NCBI GenBank assembly: GCA_905215575.1
Contig: CAJMQV010000085.1
Span: 1-7,853 of the forward strand
Direction of reading: 5' to 3'
DNA length: 7,853 nucleotides
Source of the DNA: an uncultured bacterium
GTDB taxonomy: Bacteria > Bacteroidota > Bacteroidia > Bacteroidales > Bacteroidaceae
The translations under genes were made by a program, and so were the position numbers. Below, piece by piece: positions 1-6,491 of this stretch. The stretch's first letter is position 1, and each line of letters starts with the position of its first letter. The notes below the pieces were generated by a model. The model was not told the DNA's origin, did no database searches, and worked only from the letters and a program-made list of their open reading frames with translations.

Positions 1-336
1 TATAAAAAGAACATTACAGGACTGAGCCGCGAAGCCAAAAGCAAACTGATGAAGTACAACTGGCCGGGCAATGTGCGCGAGCTGCAACACATCATGGAGC
101 GCGCCGCCATTCTGAGCAATAATCTGGTGCTGCGTCCCGAGGATCTGCTGCTGCCTTCCGACCGGGTGAAGGAACAAAAGGAAACGGAACTGGAAGAGCT
201 GAATCTGGAGAAACTGGAACGGCGCGCCATAGAAAAGGCGGTGCGCCTCAGCAACGGCAATCTGACCTATGCCGCCGAACTGTTGGGCATCACACGCTTC
301 GCCCTCTACCGGAAAATGAACAAACTGAATCTCTAA
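1..336 (+). CDS. NtrC-type sigma-54-dependent response regulator, C-terminal end (partial)
   Basis: Only the last 111 residues are in the window; the frame is open to the left edge, so the ATG at 49 is internal. The visible part starts at the end of a sigma-54-interaction AAA+ ATPase domain. It shows the family's WPGNVREL signature (codons at 61-84), followed by the ERAAIL helix. After an acidic linker comes a Fis-type helix-turn-helix (about 205-330) with the AAELLGITRFALYRKM recognition region. Proteins of this family bind enhancer sites as dimers, form ATPase rings and remodel RNA polymerase carrying sigma-54. A receiver domain is expected upstream but is not visible. The next gene, a histidine kinase, begins 12 bases after the stop, so the two are very likely co-transcribed and partners. 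The class is secure; the target genes are unknown. Confidence 0.93.
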   Translation, partial: YKKNITGLSREAKSKLMKYNWPGNVRELQHIMERAAILSNNLVLRPEDLLLPSDRVKEQKETELEELNLEKLERRAIEKAVRLSNGNLTYAAELLGITRFALYRKMNKLNL

Positions 337-348
337 AACCGACGAGCC

Positions 349-1623
349 ATGAAAACGTATTCCTTTTATATCATTACCCACATCACCGGCATTGTGGCAT
401 GCAGTCTTTTAGGCGCATTTTTGGGTACCCGCCATCTGTGGTTCTCCGTGACGGGCTGCGCCCTGCTGCTTCTGGTGCTGGCCATCCGGCTCTATCGCAT
501 CCAGATGCGGCAGACCAAGATGCTGCAACGGATTGTGGAGTGCGTCAGGTCGCAATCGCTCTCCGAAAGGATCACCGCCCCATTCGAGAGCCGCACCATC
601 GTACATCTGGCTCAGGAGCTGAGTGTGCTGCTTCAGGATCAGAAAGAGAAAATGCAGAAGGAAGAAGCCCGTTTCCGCTACTACGAGCAGTTGCTTCAGG
701 AGGTGGACACCGCCCTGATTGTGGCCAACGCACAAGGCATCGTGGAATGGTGCAACAGTTCCGCCACCCGCCTGTTCGGCAGATCGGTACGCCTGCCGGA
801 GTGCATCTGTCAGGCTCTGGCCGAAGGACAAGAGGTGATGCACTATGAACACGAAGGCCGGCCGATGGATCTGGCTCTGTCGCAAAACCGCATGCTGGTG
901 CAGGGGCGCGAGTGCCGCATCATCAGTCTGAAGAATCTGCACGGCACTCTGAACCGCACGGAAATGGAGGCCTGGCAGAAACTGATCCGGGTGCTGACGC
1001 ATGAGATCATGAATTCCATCACTCCGATCATCTCCCTGTCGGACACACTGTGCGAACGGAGCAGCGAAGGCCCGCTGAGCGAATCGGCACAGCAGACCCT
1101 GCAACAGGGGTTGGGCATCATCCACCGACGCTGCAAGGGACTGATGGAGTTTGTGCAGAATTACCGTAAGCTGACGCGCATCGCTCCGCCTGTAAAGGTT
1201 CCTGTCGGGGTAAACGCCTTTCTGAAAGACCTGCAACGGCTGGTTGGCGGCACAGACATCCGCTTCACGGACGATACGCCCGCCGGCTGCGTCTGGCATG
1301 CCGACCGTGCCCAGATGGAACAGGTGTTCCTCAATCTGCTGAAAAATGCCCGTGAGGCCTGTCGCAACTGTCCGGAACCGGAAATCATCGTGCGCGCCAA
1401 CAAACAAAAGGAGCGGATTATATTCACCATAAAAGACAATGGAGAAGGCATCCTGCCGGAAGTACGCGAACGGATCTTCGTTCCCTTCTTTACCACCAAG
1501 CCCAACGGTTCGGGCATCGGCCTGAGCCTGTGCCGCCAGATCATTACCCTGCACGACGGAAGCATTCTGGTTCATTCCGAACCCGGAAGCGGCAGTGAGT
1601 TTGTTCTGGAGTTTACAGAATAA
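349..1623 (+). CDS. Membrane sensor histidine kinase with PAS-like segment (NtrB-like)
   Basis: This is a 424-residue inner-membrane kinase, probably phosphorylating the NtrC-type regulator just upstream. Two hydrophobic helices (about residues 8-26 and 31-48) are joined by only a few residues, so there is almost no periplasmic sensor. A HAMP-like or coiled-coil linker follows (about 50-110), then a PAS-like segment (about 110-200, with the ALIVANAQGIVEWCNSSATRLFG signature). The catalytic core is complete: H box LTHEIMNSITPI with phospho-acceptor His218, N box NLLKNAREA with Asn333, G1 box DNGEG at Asp363, an F box (VPFFTTK) and G2 box GSGIGL at 387-392. The signal is therefore probably sensed in the membrane or cytoplasm. 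The ATG at 349 gives a natural MKTYSFYII start right after the preceding stop. The core is clearly related to the kinase on the opposite strand at 1733-2572. Confidence 0.95.
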   Translation: MKTYSFYIITHITGIVACSLLGAFLGTRHLWFSVTGCALLLLVLAIRLYRIQMRQTKMLQRIVECVRSQSLSERITAPFESRTIVHLAQELSVLLQDQKEKMQKEEARFRYYEQLLQEVDTALIVANAQGIVEWCNSSATRLFGRSVRLPECICQALAEGQEVMHYEHEGRPMDLALSQNRMLVQGRECRIISLKNLHGTLNRTEMEAWQKLIRVLTHEIMNSITPIISLSDTLCERSSEGPLSESAQQTLQQGLGIIHRRCKGLMEFVQNYRKLTRIAPPVKVPVGVNAFLKDLQRLVGGTDIRFTDDTPAGCVWHADRAQMEQVFLNLLKNAREACRNCPEPEIIVRANKQKERIIFTIKDNGEGILPEVRERIFVPFFTTKPNGSGIGLSLCRQIITLHDGSILVHSEPGSGSEFVLEFTE

Positions 1624-1670
1624 ATACCCGAACTCTGGATAATGATGTTTTACTTACAGGGAAGTAATAG

Positions 1671-1720
1671 ATTACCCCCGGCGCAGTAATTCTTTACTGT
1701 GCCGGGGGTAATTTCATTTT
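1671..1720 (+). terminator. Strong hairpin terminator between convergent kinase operons
   Basis: Arms at 1671-1689 and 1694-1712 form a 19-bp stem around a TTCT loop, with a GC-rich middle (CCCCCGGC against GCCGGGGG) and a single G-U type mismatch. The plus-strand side is followed by TTCATTTT, a short T-rich tract, so termination of the rightward kinase operon is well supported. On the minus strand the sequence after the stem is only weakly T-rich, but the same hairpin lies 20 bases past the stop of the leftward kinase gene and may serve both operons. A smaller 6-bp hairpin (1650-1655 with 1662-1667) precedes it. Confidence 0.8.
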
Positions 1721-1732
1721 ATCCTCTTCCGT

Positions 1733-2572
1733 TTACCGGATCATAAAAGTTACCGTATAACCGCTCACCGGTCTTTCGGCCAGTGTGAGCATATATCCCT
1801 GACGAACCATCAGCTGACGCGACAAGGACAGTCCGATGCCCGAACCGGTTTTCTTGGTCGTAAAAAAAGGAACGAATATCTCACAGGCCACATCTGCCGG
1901 AATAGGCAGACCGTTGTTGCTGACATAAAGACCGTCGCGCCAACGGATATCCATCTTCGTGGCACCGGCTTCAAGGGCATTCTTCACCAGATTAATCAAC
2001 ACCTGCCGCCACATATTCTCGTCCAGACTGAGGATGACGTACGGATCTATATTCAGATGCCATTCCAAATCGGGATAGAGTGCCCGGATGCTTTCCACAA
2101 AAGGACACAAGACCACCTCTTCGAGATTAGGCTCCTGCAGACTGGTCAGCTTGCGATAGCTGTCTACAAAAGCCGAGAGTCCGCAACTGGTTTCATAAAT
2201 GGCACGGATGCCTTCTTCATAAAAACTGCCCTTGATCTTGGGATGATTCAGATACGCCTGACTGATGCTGGAGATAGGCGCTGTGGCATTCATGATTTCA
2301 TGCGTCAGCACACGTGTCAGGCGTTGCCAGGACTCCACTTCATTTTGGGCCAACAGACGGCTGATGTCCTCGCTCAGATCATTCACCGTACGTTGGAGCG
2401 CGCGCTCGCCGAAGAACAGTCCCTTGACCGGCAAGCGGTGGGCAAAATCACGGTTGCGTACCGCCTCCCGGAGCAGAAAGGCCCGTTCCTCAAGCAGTTT
2501 CTGATGGCGGTAGAACCAGATTCCGGCCCACAGAACAACTATCCCGACAATCACCACACCGTAAATCATCAT
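1733..2572 (-). CDS. Minimal sensor histidine kinase lacking a PAS/sensor domain
   Basis: This is a 279-residue kinase with a single N-terminal membrane helix (about residues 3-20) and no periplasmic domain. A short linker leads straight into the catalytic core. Visible motifs are H box LTHEIMNATAPI with His91, N box INLVKNALEAG with Asn198, F box FVPFFTTK (233-240) and G2 box GSGIGL (243-248). The G1 box reads SNNGLPI at 218-224, so the usual ATP-binding Asp is Asn219 and the second Gly is Pro223. The linker and core align with the 424-residue kinase on the other strand, including the ESWQRL-RVLTHEIMN and YRKLT stretches, so the two are paralogues differing mainly by loss of the PAS segment. 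The start overlaps the regulator's stop by 4 bases (ATGA), implying translational coupling and partnership with it. A second ATG directly follows the first and is an equally possible start. Confidence 0.93.
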   Translation of the reverse strand: MMIYGVVIVGIVVLWAGIWFYRHQKLLEERAFLLREAVRNRDFAHRLPVKGLFFGERALQRTVNDLSEDISRLLAQNEVESWQRLTRVLTHEIMNATAPISSISQAYLNHPKIKGSFYEEGIRAIYETSCGLSAFVDSYRKLTSLQEPNLEEVVLCPFVESIRALYPDLEWHLNIDPYVILSLDENMWRQVLINLVKNALEAGATKMDIRWRDGLYVSNNGLPIPADVACEIFVPFFTTKKTGSGIGLSLSRQLMVRQGYMLTLAERPVSGYTVTFMIR

Positions 2573-3090
2573 CGCTTCATTTTGGCATAAAGGGTTTGCC
2601 GCGTAATGCCGAGCAGTTCCGCAGCTTTACTGATATTTCCATGGCACTTGTCCAAAACCTTGTGCACATGCTCCAGCTCCACCTGTTCCAATGGAACCAC
2701 CTCCCGACTGTTGTCAATGGCATCCTTCAGCACACGCACCAGCTCTTCGTTGTCCCACGGCTTTGTCACAAAATCCACAGCCCCGGTTTTCAGTCCGCGC
2801 ACCGCCAGTTTCACATCAGCATAAGCTGTAACCAGCACCACAGGAATATCGGGATGTTGGCGGTGAATCATCCGGAGCCAAAGCAGTCCGTCCTGCCCCG
2901 AATTCACGCCAAGCGTAAAATTCATATCCAGAAGAATCACATCTATTGTTTCCTGATTCAGCGTCACCATAATGCTGTCGGGTTTGGACAAAGTGATAAT
3001 CCGCTCAAAGACACCGTCGAGACAGATTTTCGCGGCGGTCAGAATCGCCGGATTGTCATCCACAACCAGAATTGTTCCGTAATTTGCCAT
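2569..3090 (-). CDS. Response regulator: receiver plus Fis-type HTH, no AAA+ domain
   Basis: This is a 173-residue regulator. The receiver domain (about residues 5-120) has all the expected residues: the acidic pair Asp11/Asp12, phospho-acceptor Asp55 (ILLDMN), Thr88 (VTAYAD) and Lys110 (TKPW). After a short linker comes a Fis-type helix-turn-helix (about 138-173), AAELLGITRQTLYAKMKR, which ends at the stop codon. NtrC relatives of about 450 residues have a sigma-54 AAA+ domain between these parts; here it is absent. The order resembles the RegA/PrrA/ActR regulators, although membership of that family is not shown. It is the first gene of a two-gene leftward operon with the minimal kinase, which probably phosphorylates it. 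The ATG at 3088-3090 follows an AT-rich leader with no Shine-Dalgarno. Paired palindromes upstream at 3215-3260 are its most obvious candidate binding sites. Confidence 0.95.
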   Translation of the reverse strand: MANYGTILVVDDNPAILTAAKICLDGVFERIITLSKPDSIMVTLNQETIDVILLDMNFTLGVNSGQDGLLWLRMIHRQHPDIPVVLVTAYADVKLAVRGLKTGAVDFVTKPWDNEELVRVLKDAIDNSREVVPLEQVELEHVHKVLDKCHGNISKAAELLGITRQTLYAKMKR

Positions 3091-3150
3091 ATATATAATG
3101 AATCGTATAAATTATTGTTTTCCTATCGCATGTTGTTCCTTAACACAGTT

Positions 3151-3158
3151 CAAAGATA
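3151..3158 (-). promoter_or_regulatory. Candidate -7 element for the leftward regulator-kinase operon
   Basis: On the minus strand this reads TATCTTTG, an exact match to the Bacteroidetes TAnnTTTG element of primary-sigma promoters. Transcription would start a few bases downstream (around 3145-3148), giving a leader of about 55 bases. No TTG-like -33 element is seen 19 or so bases upstream, which would suit a promoter needing an activator. The 8-base motif is short, so a chance match is possible. Confidence 0.5.
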
Positions 3159-3214
3159 ACAAATTCCGGAATAGCCCCCACCCTGCCATCGTCATTTTAA
3201 TCGGGCCGGCAACA

Positions 3215-3260
3215 GTTTGTATGATAATCATACAGCAGAGTGTATGATTATCATACAAAC
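3215..3260. promoter_or_regulatory. Paired 17-bp palindromic operators in a perfect 20-6-20 inverted repeat
   Basis: The arms at 3215-3234 and 3241-3260 are exact reverse complements of 20 bases around the spacer GCAGAG. Each arm contains its own 17-bp odd palindrome: TGTATGATAATCATACA at 3218-3234 and TGTATGATTATCATACA at 3241-3257, with centres 23 bp apart. Because each half is itself symmetric, two dimer-binding DNA sites are more likely than an RNA hairpin. The pair lies 56 bp from the -7 element of the leftward regulator and 46 bp from that of the rightward barrel gene. Seventeen-base tandem dyads are typical of NtrC-type (Fis-HTH) enhancers, which points to the adjacent response regulator. 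The central ATGATAATCAT equals the core of the classical Fur box, so a Fur-family protein is the main alternative. Confidence 0.75.
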
Positions 3261-3306
3261 CGCCGTTACGCCCTTCCGAAAGCATGGCCAGCCCAAATTC
3301 TCCCCC

Positions 3307-3314
3307 TACTTTTG
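3307..3314 (+). promoter_or_regulatory. Candidate -7 element for the outer-membrane barrel gene
   Basis: TACTTTTG matches the Bacteroidetes TAnnTTTG element exactly and is followed by TGCAAAC. It lies 18 bases before the ATG at 3333, so the leader would be only about 12-20 bases long. No TTG is present at the usual distance upstream, and no GG-N10-GC sigma-54 pattern was found between the palindromes and the start. A primary-sigma promoter helped by a factor bound at 3215-3260 is the simplest reading. Confidence 0.55.
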
Positions 3315-3332
3315 TGCAAACCTAAAACAAAA

Positions 3333-6221
3333 ATGACGATGAAAAAACAAACTATTCTATTTCTGATGCTCGCGATAATGTTCGGAGCAACCTCAGCCCA
3401 AGGCCAGAGAACCCGTTCCATTTCCGGACTGGTGAAGAATCTTTTTACAAACGAAAATATAAACAATGTCAAGGTGTATCTGCTCCAAAAGGACAGTACT
3501 GCAATAGACTCCATGAATACCGGTTCTGGATATTTCCGGATGCCATGGGAGAAACCGGGGGAATACTTGCTCCGTTTTGAGCACGAAGATTTTGAAACGG
3601 CTTACCACCCCATAACCGTCAAATTCTACCGAAGAGCGCCGAACACCGATCTGGGATTCTTTTACATGCGCAAAAAATATGAACTGAAAGAACAGGTCAT
3701 GGATGAGATTGTGGTCAAGGCCACCAAAGTGAAGTTCTACATGAACGGAGACACCGTGGTGTATGACGCGTCTGCTTTCCGGCTGGCCGAGGGTTCCATG
3801 CTGGACAAGCTCATCGAGAAACTGCCGGGCGTGGAAATCAAGGACGACGGACGCATCTTTGCCAAAGGCAAGTTCGTGACCAGCCTGCTCCTGAACGGCG
3901 AAGCGTTTTTCGGCAACAACAGCAAGGTGCTTCTGGAAAACCTGCCGGCCATGACCGTGGACAAGGTTAAAGTGTATAATAAAAAAGACAAATTCAACGA
4001 AGCGATGCAGCTCAAGGCCGATGAAGGCAACCTGGTGATGGACGTACGCCTCAAAAAGGAATATTCCACCGGGTATGTCGGTAACATGGAAGGAGGATAT
4101 GGAACAGACAATCGCTACATGGGACGTCTCTTCGCCTCACGCTTCACACCTTTCTCAAGGATCTCGGTTCTCGCCAACGTGAACAACCTGAATGATGAGC
4201 GCACACCGGGTGCCAACAGCAACTGGACTCCGGGAAACAACACCAACGGGCTTCAGGAGCGACAAATCGCGGGCATCAACCATTTTCTTACGGACAACAA
4301 GATATACAAGTCGAGCACGAATGTGCAGGTTACCCATCTCCATGCGGACAACCGGCAGAGAACAAGCGGTGAGAACTTCCTGTCAGAAGGAAACACTTTC
4401 AAGGAAAGCTCTTCCAATAGCCGGAATGACTCCTGGCAGATGAATGCCAGTCATGCGCTGGAAATAAACCGGTTGCAGGAAAAGGGAAAGCTTCAGCTGA
4501 CAACCAATACGTCTTTCTCTTACAACAAGAACAAAACGAACGGGACATCCACGGGAGCGAATTTCAGTGTCAATCCGGAGAATCTGGGAAATGTGATGGA
4601 CAGTCTGTTCCTGGAAGGAAACAACTTCGATTTCTATAAATATCTGCTGATGAGGGGGTACGCTGATTACATTTATAAGGGTGACCACATGAACGCCAAA
4701 TTCAACGGAGTCTTTTCCAAACAGATTGCCCACACCTACGTCTTTCTGAGAATATTTCTGGACGCTTCCTGGAACAAGGCCGATTATGATATCTTCCAAA
4801 GAATTTATTACAACTATCCGAACAACCAGATCGCAACGACTGATTACCGGAACATGTACCGGGATACGCCGCAAAAGTCCTACAATTACTCCGCACGGGC
4901 GGAATACCGCTTCTACCTGCCCACACGGACCCAGTCGCTCGACCTGACTCCTTACTACCAGTACGGACAGAGCTTCAACTCCGGTAGCGAACGTATTTAT
5001 CAGCTGGGAGAATATGGCGCATGGGGATTCCCAAACGGGCACGACATAGGCATCATTCCTTCTACAGAGGATTCTCTGTATCAGGTGCTGGACGTTCAGA
5101 ACAGCTACAATCAGGGACGGCATGACTTCAAGCACAAGCCGGGCGTGCGTCTGGCCTGGGACAACTTCAATACAGAGAAGAAGCACAAATGGTCCGTATA
5201 CATCGAGCCTCCCGTGCGCATCGAGCATTATGCCATGGATTACCAAAGAAACAAGCTGGATACAACCATCACCCGGAATGTCGTTTTCTTTGAGCCGTAT
5301 GTCAAGCTGACTCACAAGACCAAGGACAAGCGCGATGATCTCTCATTTATTTATCGCACCTATTCCTTTGCTCCGGACCTGAACAGCCTGGTCAGCGTCG
5401 TGGATGACAAGGATCCGATGAACACCATCTACGGCAATCCGGATCTGAAGAACACGACCATCCATGACGTGTATCTGACTTATTCCAACTTCCTGAAAGG
5501 ACAGCGCACGGTCTCTGCCAACATGAGCTATAACTACAGCAAGAATGCCGTGATCATGGGATACAGCTACGACCGGAACACGACCAAGAAGATATCCCGT
5601 CCGGAGAACATATCCGGACGCTGGAACACGCAAATGAGTGTGGGCTTCTCCAGCCCGGTGGACAAGCAGAAAAAGATCACCCTGTATACCAATACCAACG
5701 CCACTTATGTGAACAGTGTGGATCTCTTCGGCGAAGACCAGACCTACCGCGTGATGAAGTACAAGGTGAAATCACTCTACCTGACAGAGAACCTGAGAGC
5801 GGAAATGCGCTACGACAAATGGTCCGTGGGACTGAAAGGAGTGGCGACCTGGACACACAGTAATTCGGAAAGAAAAGACTTTGAAACCATCAATGCCGTG
5901 GACTTCAACTATGGAATGACCGGAAGAGTGGAGCTTCCCTGGGGTATGGAAGTCAATACCGACCTGACCATGTTCAGCCGCAGAGGATATACCTCGGCAG
6001 ATATGAATACCAACGAGCTAGTATGGAACATGCGTATCGCCAAAAAGATGATGGACGGTAATCTGTCCGTGATACTGGACGGATTCGACCTTTTGGGACA
6101 GCTCTCCAGTGTACGGAACGTAATCACCGCGGAAGGCCGGACAGAGACCTGGAACAACGTCATCCCTCGCTATGCCCTGCTGCATGTGGTATACCGGTTT
6201 AATGTAAACAAGAAAAAGTAA
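3333..6221 (+). CDS. TonB-dependent-receptor-like outer-membrane beta-barrel protein
   Basis: This 962-residue protein begins with a signal peptide: Lys4-Lys5, a hydrophobic stretch to about residue 19, and likely cleavage near TSA-QGQ (22/23). A carboxypeptidase-regulatory-like beta-sandwich follows (about 27-110). Then come DEIVVKA (124-130) and a plug-like segment with NGDTVVYDASAF (from 138), LPG (164-166) and NGEAFFGNN. From about residue 225 to the end the sequence is rich in alternating aromatic strands and Asn/Tyr turns, ending in VVYRFNVNKKK, as in the OMP_b-brl_3-type barrels of Bacteroidetes. It presumably sits in the outer membrane; the substrate is unknown. No SusD-like lipoprotein follows, arguing against a glycan-uptake pair. 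An upstream in-frame GTG at 3240 lies inside the palindromes, so I start at 3333 (MTMKKQ); ATG 3339 (MKKQ) is equally good. Two stop codons (TAA TAA) end the gene. Confidence 0.92.
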   Translation: MTMKKQTILFLMLAIMFGATSAQGQRTRSISGLVKNLFTNENINNVKVYLLQKDSTAIDSMNTGSGYFRMPWEKPGEYLLRFEHEDFETAYHPITVKFYRRAPNTDLGFFYMRKKYELKEQVMDEIVVKATKVKFYMNGDTVVYDASAFRLAEGSMLDKLIEKLPGVEIKDDGRIFAKGKFVTSLLLNGEAFFGNNSKVLLENLPAMTVDKVKVYNKKDKFNEAMQLKADEGNLVMDVRLKKEYSTGYVGNMEGGYGTDNRYMGRLFASRFTPFSRISVLANVNNLNDERTPGANSNWTPGNNTNGLQERQIAGINHFLTDNKIYKSSTNVQVTHLHADNRQRTSGENFLSEGNTFKESSSNSRNDSWQMNASHALEINRLQEKGKLQLTTNTSFSYNKNKTNGTSTGANFSVNPENLGNVMDSLFLEGNNFDFYKYLLMRGYADYIYKGDHMNAKFNGVFSKQIAHTYVFLRIFLDASWNKADYDIFQRIYYNYPNNQIATTDYRNMYRDTPQKSYNYSARAEYRFYLPTRTQSLDLTPYYQYGQSFNSGSERIYQLGEYGAWGFPNGHDIGIIPSTEDSLYQVLDVQNSYNQGRHDFKHKPGVRLAWDNFNTEKKHKWSVYIEPPVRIEHYAMDYQRNKLDTTITRNVVFFEPYVKLTHKTKDKRDDLSFIYRTYSFAPDLNSLVSVVDDKDPMNTIYGNPDLKNTTIHDVYLTYSNFLKGQRTVSANMSYNYSKNAVIMGYSYDRNTTKKISRPENISGRWNTQMSVGFSSPVDKQKKITLYTNTNATYVNSVDLFGEDQTYRVMKYKVKSLYLTENLRAEMRYDKWSVGLKGVATWTHSNSERKDFETINAVDFNYGMTGRVELPWGMEVNTDLTMFSRRGYTSADMNTNELVWNMRIAKKMMDGNLSVILDGFDLLGQLSSVRNVITAEGRTETWNNVIPRYALLHVVYRFNVNKKK

Positions 6222-6292
6222 TAAAAAGAAGTATCAACCAAAACATTCATATAATAGCAATAAATTAAATAATAAATATTATGTAAATAACA

Positions 6293-6322
6293 TTGACTGT
6301 ATTCTGAAAAAGCATAACTTTG
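6293..6322 (+). promoter_or_regulatory. Bacteroidetes-type promoter upstream of the permease
   Basis: TTG at 6293-6295 (in CATTGACTG) is followed after 19 bases by TAACTTTG at 6315-6322. This matches the two-part -33/-7 promoter of Bacteroidetes with normal spacing, and is the most complete promoter in the window. Transcription should start near 6326-6329, leaving a leader of about 165 bases before the permease. The surrounding sequence (6222-6330) is very AT-rich and otherwise empty. Confidence 0.6.
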
Positions 6323-6357
6323 CATCATTATTATCGGTTAATGCTATTATAATTGAA

Positions 6358-6396
6358 CCCAGTAGCTATGGAAATCCCATACTACTGGGGCTTTTC
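6358..6396 (+). terminator. Terminator-like hairpin inside the permease leader (attenuator or sRNA end)
   Basis: CCCAGTAG (6358-6365) pairs with CTACTGGG (6382-6389), and TATGG (6367-6371) pairs with CCATA (6377-6381), leaving one bulged C and a 5-base loop. CTTTTCT follows, giving the shape of an intrinsic terminator. It starts only about 30 bases after the predicted start of transcription. It could therefore end a small RNA of about 65-70 bases, act as an attenuator for the permease, or terminate readthrough from the barrel gene, which has no other clear terminator. A 16-codon reading frame starts inside the stem at 6368. The rest of the region to 6491 shows no convincing gene. Confidence 0.6.
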
Positions 6397-6491
6397 TGAT
6401 AAAATTGGAATGTTATAAACACCCCAAATGCCCGATAAGCAAACAAAAGACAATATGAATAATTCAATATAAAAAGTAGAATTAATATTCC

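Noticed and set aside
409..1575. Long minus-strand reading frame (388 codons) opposite the first kinase gene
   Set aside because: The plus strand encodes a complete kinase with all catalytic boxes; the antisense frame shows no recognisable domain and is a by-product of codon bias.
2583..2600. Sigma-54-like sequence (TTGGCAT...TTTGCC)
   Set aside because: The spacing between GG and GC is 12 instead of 10, and it lies within the 3' end of the response-regulator gene, pointing into its antisense strand.
3215..3260. The inverted repeat as an intrinsic terminator or mobile-element end
   Set aside because: No T tract follows on either strand, it lies between divergent genes where no transcript needs ending, each half is itself palindromic, and no transposase or target duplication is present.
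3240..3332. Extended N-terminus for the barrel protein from GTG 3240
   Set aside because: It would place the start inside the palindromes and upstream of the TAnnTTTG element, and would bury the signal peptide behind 31 unrelated residues.
4383..5315. Minus-strand reading frame (310 codons) opposite the barrel gene
   Set aside because: It lies wholly within the continuous barrel coding region and its product has no signal peptide, motif or domain that I recognise.
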